Positions 39,821 to 49,170 of a stretch of 64,000 nt of DNA are shown here, in pieces (positions within the stretch are counted from its first letter, which is position 1; each line of letters starts with the position of its first letter). Both the position numbers and the translations under genes were made by a program. The notes under the pieces are model-generated. The model did no database searches, had not been told where the DNA came from, and saw only the letters and a program-made list of their open reading frames with translations. Source of the stretch: Bolinopsis microptera (lineage: Eukaryota > Ctenophora > Tentaculata > Lobata > Bolinopsidae). The DNA is taken from assembly GCF_026151205.1 (NCBI RefSeq), contig NC_087075.1:2452359-2516358 (forward strand), read 5' to 3'.

Positions 39821-39947
39821 TTACGATTCATCATTTTCTGAAAACAAATCCAACGTACCCAAACCTAACAAGAAATGCGGCCGCTTTTCTTTTGTGGATG
39901 GCCGCTCAATTTCCCGATCCGGGATGAAGTATTCTATCATATTCCAT
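39821..39947 (-). other. Unassigned coding-like segment
   Basis: On the minus strand, after a CCCCAG acceptor-like site, a frame reads LVWNMIEYFIPDREIERPST, KEKRPHFLLGLGTLDLFSEN, DES and stops at TAA (39823-39821). The composition looks protein-coding. Neither donor candidate in it has a phase fitting exon A, so it may be an exon of an alternative transcript, a terminal exon of another gene, or a transposon fragment. I do not recognise it. Confidence 0.35.
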
Positions 39948-40316
39948 ACCAGTACCACCTGGGGACCCCAGTCTTTGCTGTTTATAAGCATGCAGATATG
40001 GCGGAGTGACAGGCCGAGCGCCGCCCAGTTAATATAATTCTATATTGAATTTGAAAATCGTGTATATTTCTATGTAACTATAATTATATGTTTATTGTTT
40101 ATGCAACCTGACACGGATCTGTGCAAAATAGTAATACTAACTCAAAATAATAATACAATGCTATCAATTAGTCCCTATCGGGATGCGTACATGGTAAAAT
40201 TAACAATGTACTTGAACATTTCAGCACCGCGCGCCAACAATTGTTTAATTCAGATGATCGCGCAAAATAACTTTGCGCAGGCAGACACGTGGGCGATAAC
40301 TAGACTGGGGGCGAGG

Positions 40317-40340
40317 GCACGCACGCACGCACGCACGCAC
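40317..40340. repeat. GCAC tetranucleotide microsatellite
   Basis: Six consecutive GCAC units, followed by GGTCGC. It lies in the spacer between the two minus-strand genes. Confidence 0.9.
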
Positions 40341-40394
40341 GGTCGCAAAGCTACCATATACAAAAAAAAACCTCGATCGCTAACCCTTGTCCTT

Positions 40395-40424
40395 GACTCT
40401 TTTGTGCCTTCGGCACTTTGAGTC
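40395..40424. other. Nested hairpin just downstream of the 698-residue gene's stop
   Basis: GACTC-TTTT-GTGCC-TTC-GGCAC-TTT-GAGTC forms two stacked 5-bp stems with small internal loops. It lies 20 nt past the stop codon on the minus strand, so it would be in the 3' UTR. Confidence 0.6.
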
Positions 40425-40444
40425 ATGGATCGGGAAAAAATATC

Positions 40445-43255
40445 CTATTTAGTGCGAACCTTTTTTGATGTCTCGCGAGTAAGTTTCCGTTTCTCTACAC
40501 CCTTTCTACTTTTCTTCTTTTTCTTCTTTTTCTTATTCTCGTCATCCGACGAAGAAGAAGACGAAGAGCTCCAGTCATGTTCCTTCTTCAGTTCTTTTTT
40601 AGTTCTTTTCAAAATACCAGTCCACGTGTAGTCGAAATCGAATAAACCTGAAATTTCTTGGTTTGATTTTACTTGATTGAAACCTGTCATTGTGTGTTAA
40701 ATGTAAGTGTGATAACATAATCTCGTCTACTAGCACCACTAAAACAAGATTACACACATAAGAGGATCTAACCTGAGTCAGTTCCAGCTACCTCATCATC
40801 AGACCCTCCCCCTCCTGGTCCTGCTGCCCAGTCCAACTGTCTTGTTGGAATATTGTCTCCTCCTCCTCCTCCTTCTCCTCCTCCTTCTCCCCCTGGGCAA
40901 GTTAATTCAATAACAAGGTCCTACATTGGTTATAATGGATTCTTTAATTAGAAAAATCTTTTGAAATTATTTACGAATCTCTAAATTCTACCTCCACTGG
41001 GAGAATGCTCCGGAAGAGGAGGAGTGACACTAGTAACATTCTCCTCTCCAGCCTGAGCTATCAGCTCCTCCTCCTCCTCCTCCTCCTCTGGGTCATTGCC
41101 AACATCTGACCTGTAATGATACTCTATTCAAGAGGGGAGGCAACTTCACTGTTCAGTTACGGTGAAAAGCACCGAAACTTAGTTACGAAAGAAAAGCTCC
41201 AATACTTCTCCTATTCAATATTTCAACACAGTTGCATTATAATGGTTCTGCCGGAGAACACAGAAATCCTCGCCATTATTCGTTACCTTGTTTCTACCGC
41301 CCCGGATAAAACTGGTTGAGGATCTACTAAATTACTGGGTTGTTTTGACTGGAATCTGGCTGGAGTTAGAATCTCTCGCTCTAACGATCTGAGCTCCATC
41401 AGGGTCACTGAAATAATACTTACTCATTACAATTTAATTACTTACATCACAAATAATTAAATAGTGCTCGTCGGGGACCATGTTAGATTTTGTTTTATTT
41501 CAGCACATTGTTAATACTCAAGGCAGTGTTTTAAGTGTTTTGGTTTACTTTAGTCCAGATTTCAGATGAATATCCTCACCTTTACCACCGTTAGCTCCTG
41601 ATGTTCTGCTCCCCTTTCCTTCACATCCGTATATTTTCTTTAAGATGTCCTCTTTCTTACGATTAAATCCCGATGTTAACGACAGATTTTGAGAACCAAA
41701 CTTTGACTGGTTTCTGGAAGAAGACGTTACAAATGTTTGGTTTATTTTCTGAAGATCGTTTAAATAATCGTAACCAGTATTCCTCTGTAGTACGCCCGAT
41801 GCAGTCATCCTAGCTAATTTACTGCTTTTAACCGTGTAATCCGAGTTTGAAAACGTCACTCGTTTATTTCCAACTATAGTGGCCTCAACTGCCGCCCCAA
41901 CTATAGTGGCTTCCACTGCCGCCATCCTCTCCTCGATAGAGCCTCTCTTCATCGCTGGAGCACAATTTCGTCTCGTTTCAAATAATCTGTCGTTGATAGG
42001 CAAAACTGATCTAATTTTGTCGATCTCAGAGTTTTTACCATCCAGCAACTTTCTTGAAGTAGTTTTACCGCAAATCAATCCCAAGTTTCTTTGATTTATA
42101 AATTCTAGCTTCCTTGCGTCTGTGACAAAACTCATTGCTGGTCTGCTGCTCAATCTCTTAATTTCAGTTGAAGAAATGGGGGCGAGAAAAGTACCGATAT
42201 TGTCAAGTAATTTATCGGGGAGCTTATCAGGCGCAGGATAAGAGCCCTGAGTGCTGTGAGAGACCTGATCCTGAGTGCTGTGAGAGACCTGATCCTGAGT
42301 GCTCTGAGAGACCTCATCTTGAGTGCTGTGAGAGCCCTGAGTGCTGTGAGAGCCCTGATCCTGAGTGCTGTGAGAGCCCTGAGTGCTGTGAGAGCCCTGA
42401 TCCTGAGTGCTCTGAGAGACCTCATCTTGAGTGCTGTGAGAGCCCTGATCCTGAGTGCTCTGAGAGACCTGATCCTGAGTGCTCTGAGAGACCTCATCTT
42501 GAGTGCTGTGAGAGCCCTGAGTGCTCTGAGAGACCTGAGTGCTGTGCTCTAAGGTGAGGATGTCGGGTGCACTTGGTGGATCTTGAGGGTGAAACTCCTC
42601 CTTCCTGGCAGGTTCCTGTAAACAGATTATATATGTACATATGATTAACATAATTCCTTGTAATATAATAATTATGATTCCAGTTAAGATCAAATCGTTA
42701 ATTTTTTATGGGATGACACAGACATTAAACAGGAAAATAAACAATAATTGTATTTACTGGATCCAGATTTCGTTGTTCCAAGGCTTTCAGCAGCCGGTCA
42801 ACCTCATCTGCTTTCATTTTCTCGGGATCACATAAACCCACTACTTGCTTAGTAGGGGTACTCATTTCAGAGGATGGAGGTGACATGTCAGGTGATATGG
42901 TTGCTGGAGGTGCTGGGTAGGTGGTGATAGTTGCGCTAGAAACCACTGACTCTTTATTGGTGGGCGGTGAGCAAGATGAGGTTAATGTTACCGAGCCTTT
43001 TTCAGCGATGGGTTTGCTACTTCCACTAAGTCCTCCAGTATCAGGTTCTGTTGAAGTGTCACATCCTACAATCTCCTGAGGTTTTTTATTAGAGGGACCC
43101 CCTCCAGAGGGACCCCCTCCAGGAGGGGGATCTATCCCCTCCATAAACTGCCTCTGAACCTGGGTTCGTGGGTGCTCTGAGGGGTGCTCCTTGTCGTACA
43201 TTATGGACAGTCTCCTGAGACGGGAGATGCTGTTTGTAGAGGTTGAGGTTGCCAT
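40445..43255 (-). CDS. Six-exon gene for a 698-residue low-complexity, SQ/TQ-rich protein
   Basis: Exons: 42758-43255, 41580-42615, 41287-41407, 40992-41110, 40773-40892, 40445-40647. All introns are GT-AG, phases match throughout, and the total is 2097 nt. The start is the first ATG after an in-frame TAA 12 nt upstream; the stop is TAG. Features in order: a Ser/Pro/Gly-rich N-terminus; a short helix (DEVDRLLKALEQRNLDP); an STQ repeat of about 14 STQ motifs encoded by 42235-42545; a basic middle region with KRVTF, an RVxF-type PP1-docking candidate, just after a 9-residue AAVEATIVG duplication; a Glu run (E7); a Gly run; and a C-terminus with S8-DDE, a Lys run and basic clusters. These suggest a disordered nuclear phosphoprotein. 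I do not recognise the family. A minus-strand AATAAA lies at 40096-40091. Confidence 0.85.
42235..42545 (-). repeat. Coding minisatellite (STQ repeat) in exon 2
   Basis: Units of 18, 24 and similar lengths encode (D)(E/Q)VSQSTQ, (D)QGSHSTQ and GSHSTQ. All lengths are multiples of three, so the frame is kept, and two other frames also stay open as an artefact. Confidence 0.9.
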
Positions 43256-43960
43256 TGGGTGGTGTTAAGGTTTTGGGCTGAAAGAAACTTTCAGACAGCC
43301 ATTTTCCCTGAATCCTTGAGACAATCAAAGTTATTTTTATATTTACCTTTAGCGAACTTGAAGCTGTACCTACACTTTATAACTCAATATAAACGTTAAA
43401 ACTAGAGGAGTAGAGACTAGAGTCTCTCGTTCACATTGCTATTAATTTAAAACTTTTAAGTTACTTAAACCAAAATCTTACGGTCCACTGAAGATGCTTA
43501 TGAATACAATCTGTAAACAAATCAGCCGAAATAATGTCGAGCAGACAGGCAGACGACTCAAGGAACCATGCGATGCTAAAAGTCTCCCTCGGTAGTTACT
43601 GCGAGCTGTAAATCAAGCTGCTGACACGAATACAGGAACTCACGGTGATTTAGAAATCCGTATACTTATTAATTTATACATATGCATAAATATCAGAAAT
43701 ATATCCGGTCCTTCTGAACACCAGTAGCCCTTGTTAAACGAGACGCAATGTAATTATATGAATTATTAATGAGCTATTCATTTTTTATTCTTAGGATGAC
43801 TTACAATACTCTTGAAGTCTTTAAAAGTAGAAATTAAGCAAAAATTCAACCATATCCCAAACTTCATCTGACTTGTCATTTGGTATCTCGACTCATTCTG
43901 GTTTAATGACAAAGCTCAGAGAGGACCTCAATCAGTTCTCACCGAGTTCTCATCTCAGGG
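43256..43960. other. Upstream region of the 698-residue gene
   Basis: No gene seen. On the minus strand a possible 5' UTR intron runs from TTCGCTAAAG|GTAAAT (about 43345) to GGATTCAG|GGAAAA (about 43310). The mini-ORF ATGGCTGTCTGA follows before the main start. The promoter is not identifiable. Confidence 0.4.
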
Positions 43961-43969
43961 TTATAAACT

Positions 43970-44062
43970 ATCATATACTCACAAAAGCTCACCACTTTAT
44001 ACACGTTACTCACAAAAGTTCACCACTTAATATACACGTTACTCACAAAAGCTCACCACTTT
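43970..44062. repeat. 31-bp repeat, first block (about 3 copies)
   Basis: Copies of ACTCACAAAAGCTCACCACTTTATA... run up to a GTTT-rich stretch at 44065-44090. On the minus strand each carries GTG|GTGAG and GTGAGT donor-like sites. A second block of the same family lies at 44526-44665. Confidence 0.85.
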
Positions 44063-44525
44063 ATATGTTTGTGTTTGTTTGTTTGTTTATAGAACCCGTC
44101 CCCAATCTCGTATTGGAAAATGACTAAACTCAGGTCTGAGTGTGAATACGGGTGGTACCTGCAAGAGTGTTCATTAAGCATTTAGAGTTCTGTAAAACTG
44201 CAGTTACAATTGTGCTAGAGTATTTTTAGTATATACGATTGGTATCAGAAATATATCCCTACATGCTTCCAAAATTTGTAAAGCCGTAGTACATACATAT
44301 CACATTACACCAGAGCCTACACAGTGCAATCTCCTCCAGTCTATCTGCGCCGCGTATATTTGTATAAGCACACGGCGCAGACTGGAAAAAACCACACTCT
44401 GCAAGTTCAATCCAGTGCAATGCTACATGTACGTACTAGGGCTTCATCTCCAACTTTCTGCACAATGTACTGGAATGTTTTGAAGGAAAAGAAAGAACAA
44501 AAAAAGTAATATATATAAATAAAAT

Positions 44526-44665
44526 CACCACTTTATACACGTTACTCACAAAAACTCACCACTTAATATACGTTACTCACAAAAACTCACCACTTTATAC
44601 ACGTTACTCACAAAAACTCACCACTTTATACACGTTACTCACAAAAACTCACCACTTTATACACG
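44526..44665. repeat. 31-bp repeat, second block (about 4-5 copies)
   Basis: The unit is ACTCACAAAAACTCACCACT, then TTATACACGTT. On the minus strand there are two GTGAGT motifs per unit. It is separated from the first block by about 460 bp without recognisable genes, which includes an inverted repeat at 44344-44381 (TCTGCGCCG...CGGCGCAGA). Confidence 0.88.
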
Positions 44666-45135
44666 TTACACAAGGTCCATGTCACAATAGGCTAATAGGG
44701 CAACGACTAAGAGTAAACTTCATTACACTCCTTTGTAATTATAACACAAAGTTATTTTCAAGGTTCATTTGCATTCTGCTCTCACTTTGTTGTCCTAGCT
44801 TTACAGTTTTAGTAGACAGCTTTAGTACACGTCTAACCGTGTAGATTTGGGGAGACTAATGCTCTAGTTAATAATAATGTTAATTTGCATGATTCTCTAG
44901 ATAAGAGGTTTTAGATCTTTGTGCTGTTTCCCCGCACTAGCAGTTTGTGATACCTCCGCTAATTACATTAATTGTACCTCCTACTTTATATTTGTGCTGG
45001 CTTGTTTCTTTACAGGGTGGTCATTAATTTCCTGCAGTTCTACTTCTTTAATCAAGGAATTATAAGTTAACTGTTCATAAATACGTAATCTACAGATTAG
45101 TAAGTATCAACAGCATATTCCCACTAATATCTCTC

Positions 45136-46631
45136 CTAAGATGGGCAACTTGTACGAACACCGATGGGACAGTAAGACAACATTAAGACAACATTAAGAC
45201 AACAATAAGACAACATTAAGACAACATTAAGACAACATTAAGACAACAATAAGACAACGTTAACGCAACAAACACCAATAAGACAACAAACGATAAGACA
45301 ACATTAAGACAACATTAAGGCAACATTAAAGCAAACATTAAGAAAACATTAAGGCAACATTAAGACAACATTAAGGCAACAATAAGGCAACAATAAGACA
45401 ACAATAAGACAACAATAAGACAAGATTAAGACAACAAACACCGATAAGACAACAAAATAGGATAAAATATTAAGACAACATTAAGACAACATTAAGACAA
45501 CATTAAGACAACAAACTCAATTAAGACAACATTAAGACAACATTAAAACAACAAGCTCATTTAAGACAACATTAAGACAACAAACTCGTTTAAGACTACA
45601 TTAATGCAACAAAATGTTTAGAATATGGGCCGGGATTTCATTGCCGCAGTTAAAAAGGGTAGGATTATTACACACACAGATTTTTGAAATTATCTGTTAA
45701 GATACTTTGGACTGCTAGTTAAAAGTCGGAAATTTAAATTGATTATTGATTGTCGACGTGTAGTCGGAAAATGGGTGCTGGGTGGGTTCTGTAGGACTAC
45801 TGGCGAATGCTTCTTAGTGGAGTGTACCGGCAATCGACGCGATCACAACACCCTAATCACACTCATCAAGGAGCACGTTCTACCGGGTACAACTATTCTC
45901 ACCGACAAGTGGAAAGGTTATAACGCCCTGCAACACCACGGATTTCCTCATTAAGTTGTCAACCATAGTCGAGGATTTGTGGACCCGGTCACTGGTGTTC
46001 ACACCAACAGCTGCGAAGGGATGTGGTTCCACGCTAAGAACCACATGAGAAGAGGAACCGGTCGTACCCGAACGGATTCAGCAGCCATGACTGTAGCCCT
46101 GTCAGAATTTATGTGGTGTAAGCGATACGGACTGACAAGAGACAACGCCTCCGTGAGGAAAGCCTTCAACCAAAATATCCCAGCCCTATTCAGAAGAATT
46201 TTTGATTAATTTATTGCTCTGTAGATTTGTATTACCTGATAAATAATGAGACCTAATTATTTCATTTTCAGAGTTTAAGTCACAATTTCGTATTACTCTA
46301 ACTCAGTTGATGAAGTAAAATATAATTTGACAAAGTAAAATATATTCGAAGAAATAGTGTTATACTGTTATACATAATTTGTTGTCTTAAACGAATTTGT
46401 TGCTTTAATGTTGTCTTAATGTTGCCTTAATGTTGTCTTAATATTGTCTTATCGTTTTTTGTCTTATTGGTGTTTGTTGCGTTAATGTTGTCTTAATGTT
46501 GTCTTATTGGTGTCTTAATGTTGTCTTATTTTTGTGTTAATGTGTCTTATTGGTGTCTTAATGTTGTCTTATTGTTGTCTTAATGTGTCTTAATGTTGTC
46601 TTAATGTCCCATCGGTGTTCGTTCTAAGATG
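45136..46631. mobile_element. Merlin-type (IS1595/ISXO2-like) DNA transposon, degenerate
   Basis: The inverted ends share ACGAACACCGATGGGACA, then (A/T)TAAGACAACATTAAGACA. CTAAGATG flanks both sides (45136-45143 and 46624-46631), an 8-bp target duplication as expected for Merlin. The right end would then lack about ten terminal bases present on the left. Each end continues as tandem 11-12 bp ATTAAGACAAC units in opposite orientation (45170-45610 and about 46380-46610). The transposase lies between them. Confidence 0.8.
45706..46209 (+). pseudogene. Merlin/ISXO2-like DDE transposase, broken
   Basis: One frame reads KSRKFK, RRVVGKWVLGGFCRTTGE, ILTDKWKGYNALQHHGF, then an in-frame TAA (45952-45954), then VNHSRGFVDPVTGVHTNSCE, GMWFHAKNHMRRGTGRTR and stops at 46207-46209. 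The TDxWxGY and HTNSxEGMWxxxK blocks are typical of the ISXO2-like transposase domain. The expected first catalytic Asp block before KSRKFK is not recognisable (FGLLV instead) and no good start codon is seen. The element is therefore inactive unless the stop is a sequence error. Confidence 0.8.
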
Positions 46632-47450
46632 AATAGAGAACGCGGAGAGAATCCCACAGGAAGATGAGAATAACACAAAAGATAGCTCTCTCTATCTCAC
46701 CATCATCACCGACATCACTGATCAGCAATGTCATGATAATGTGATACAGTATTTATATGTTATATAATCTCTCTGGACCAAGGATGATCCCGGACAATTA
46801 TTAAGACTTCTCGAATAACTTAAAGTTAGAGTGATGAAGTGTGCGGATAATTCACTTCATATCCTAGAAAATGATCCACAAAGGGACGTGTTATAATGGG
46901 CCATTCTTACAATAAAGTTGTCTGGAAATATCATACATACTGAGGAAAAGCTCATTTAACATTTGATTTTTCTGCGATGATAAAGTGATGTGATACGGTA
47001 CTTAAAACACGCTGAGTGCTGATACTGTTTATTTAATACCTCAAAGAAATTCCTTATTTATTACTCAAAAGTCTGACTATAGTGTTCGATTAAATAGGCG
47101 CTGTTTGAAAATCGCGTACGTTGGAGACACTTATTAGCCTCAAGATTTCCTAAATGGACACCTGTGTAGTGGGACAGTACTGTGATCTAAACAAGTTAGA
47201 TTGAATTATCGGCTTCAGGTATTAAATTCAACAATTTTCCAAAATTGCGCTTACAACTATATGAGTTGGACAAAGGCAAAGTTTTTGTATCCCATTGCAC
47301 ATGGGCAACAATAAACAATGATTACATTTTGATAAAACGTTTTTTCCCTCTATTTTATGGTTTTTCTTAATCTTATTAATGGTTCCATCTGAATAACAAT
47401 AAAGATTGAGTTAATCAATTATCCGAACTCAAGCCACGTAGATGCACGAT
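46632..47450. other. Intergenic, nothing recognised
   Basis: AT-rich sequence between the Merlin element and the small secreted-peptide gene. No repeats, RNA genes or convincing coding frames were seen. Confidence 0.5.
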
Positions 47451-47456
47451 CGAGAC

Positions 47457-47465
47457 TATAAATAT
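47457..47465 (+). promoter_or_regulatory. TATA box of the secreted-peptide gene
   Basis: TATAAATAT lies 46 nt upstream of the start codon. A start site about 30 nt downstream would give a 5' leader of roughly 20-25 nt. A strong TATA box fits a highly expressed, tissue-specific gene. Confidence 0.65.
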
Positions 47466-47510
47466 GACTTGACCGGAGATAAACTCATAACGTTTAACTA
47501 AGATTTGACA

Positions 47511-47750
47511 ATGAAGCTGATCCTACTTGTATGTATTACACTTGCTGTGGTTTCCGGACTGAGGATGGAGAAACGTGCCCCTAAACCTTGCAAGGGGAAC
47601 CGTTACTGTCCTATGAGATGTGTTAAGAACAGTGTGCCCTGTGGTGGGGCTCAACTGCAGACAGAGGAAGTGAAGGAGAAGAGAGCCCCCTGCCCAGCAG
47701 GGGAACGCTGGTGTTATGGCAGATGCCACGATGGCAAGTCATGTTTTTAA
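47511..47750 (+). CDS. Secreted precursor with two KR-flanked four-Cys peptide modules
   Basis: The ORF encodes 79 residues from the ATG at 47511. A signal peptide (MKLILLVCITLAVVSG) and short LRMEKR spacer are followed by module 1 (C-x5-C-x3-C-x6-C), a linker ending EVKEKR, and module 2 (C-x6-C-x3-C-x5-C-F, stop). Each module begins AP after a dibasic KR, so furin-type cleavage would release two related peptides of about 25-30 and 21 residues, each with two disulfides. This is the layout of a neuropeptide, antimicrobial or venom-type precursor; I cannot assign a family. There is no intron in the coding part. Flanking signals are a TATA box at 47457 and an AATAAA at 47991. A longer start is not supported because the codons upstream of the ATG are not ATG. 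Confidence 0.75.
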   Translation: MKLILLVCITLAVVSGLRMEKRAPKPCKGNRYCPMRCVKNSVPCGGAQLQTEEVKEKRAPCPAGERWCYGRCHDGKSCF

Positions 47751-47990
47751 TCAACAATTAACCTTTTAATGTGTTGTTTACTTATGTATTTTAAAATTTA
47801 TTATTTATGTGTTTGATTTGCTTCCACAAAATTGTTCAGAAAATCGAATTGATGGATAAGCCAAAAATTACAACTGCAAGTGGTTTGGCTTGAAAAGATT
47901 TGTATGGCCATTGGCCGTCATAAAGGAACATCTTTTAAATGTTAAAAAAAATTCATGTAGTGTACCTTCTAGGGGGGAAAATCCGCCTTA

Positions 47991-47996
47991 AATAAA
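47991..47996 (+). terminator. Candidate polyadenylation signal
   Basis: AATAAA lies 241 nt after the stop of the secreted-peptide gene. It is the first perfect hexamer downstream. Confidence 0.4.
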
Positions 47997-48100
47997 TTAT
48001 CACTGACTCGCCTGTTGCAGCTGCTGTTGACAGTGTACTGGTTTCGTTTAATTCCATGTCCCTAATTTACAGGCTCGTATGAGGTACAGGATATGGCAGC

Positions 48101-48590
48101 AATCAGCATGTCAATTAATCATAGTCTTAAGTAATTGCATCCAAGACACCAAATTGAGAATAATCTTGTGCGAGGGTAGGGACCCAGATGTCGTTTCTAA
48201 CCTGTAAACAAACTTTAAAGAGGCTTCTCATCAGTAGCCGCACCTCCTTACTCGGTTTCTGAACTGGAATTCTATGGGCTTCCAGACGGTCAGACCGAGT
48301 ATTACCATCCCATCCTTCTAGAGTTCATCAGAACGAGCACCCACCTTGAAGATCTTTGACACCCAGACACACCCCATTGGCGAACAAACTTTGGATATAA
48401 TATTACATGCTCCCGAAGGAATCCCTCGTTTATGGTCTTTCTCAACGTCCCCAGCACTTTCACTAGGTCACCAGCTCTTTCACTGAAGTCATCAGCCCTA
48501 TCACTGAAGTCATCAGATGTGACTCTGATTTAATCAGCATGTTAATTAATAATAGTCGTAAGTAATTGCATCCAAGATACCATTCATATG
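48101..48590. repeat. Two copies of a roughly 57-bp dispersed repeat
   Basis: AATCAGCATGT(C/T)AATTAAT... through AGTAATTGCATCCAAGA(C/T)ACC occurs at about 48101-48156 and again at about 48532-48586 in the same orientation. Between and around them (47997-49170) no genes were recognised. Confidence 0.75.
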
Positions 48591-49170
48591 ATTTACCATC
48601 AAGGCATAAGTAGTCCGCGGACTGAGTCGGGGTTTTTGGACATTACCAGTAATTTATATTTGGAATTACTTGAACTTGAAGTTAAACATAAAATTTAAAA
48701 TAAGGAAATTTGTGGAATGGAGCTCATTTAACAATAACTATAATATACATGTATTGTTCGTATACATTTCAAGATAATTTCAAAGTCAACGTAATTAAGG
48801 GGAATAGCTGCAACCCTGAGGGGCACAATTATGATGAGTATTCCTGACAAGATAGTGGAGGTAACTTAGTTATCAGAGTCTAATATCAAAGTACCAAGTT
48901 ACCGGAAGTCTTGCTTCCCCTTCATATAAATGGACACTGGACAGGCCCTTTTCATTCAAAATCCTAATAAAATGAAATGAATTTAATATTTAATGTTTCA
49001 TCCATAGTAGAGACAAGAGCCACTTTTTTTGGAGTCCAAAATTTGGACACGAAGAGGATTAGGACTTCGAACTACATTTCTATGTTCTTTTTTACGTCCT
49101 AAATATAGTATATTTATAGATTCTTTATTTAGTTTATGATGGAGGAATGATGGGGGTTTATTTATCAAAA

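Larger units (their letters stand above)
39764..40444. other. Intergenic stretch between the two minus-strand genes
   Basis: Apart from the coding-like segment above, it holds a GCAC microsatellite (40317-40340), a nested hairpin (40395-40424), a GGCGGAGTGACAGGC motif shared with the foldback centre, and on the minus strand an AATAAA at 40096-40091 that could serve the 698-residue gene. Confidence 0.6.

Noticed and set aside
42256-42557. Plus-strand frames (MRDLILSAV, ECCERPDPECCE) opposite exon 2 of the 698-residue gene
   Set aside because: They are antisense translations of the STQ coding repeat.
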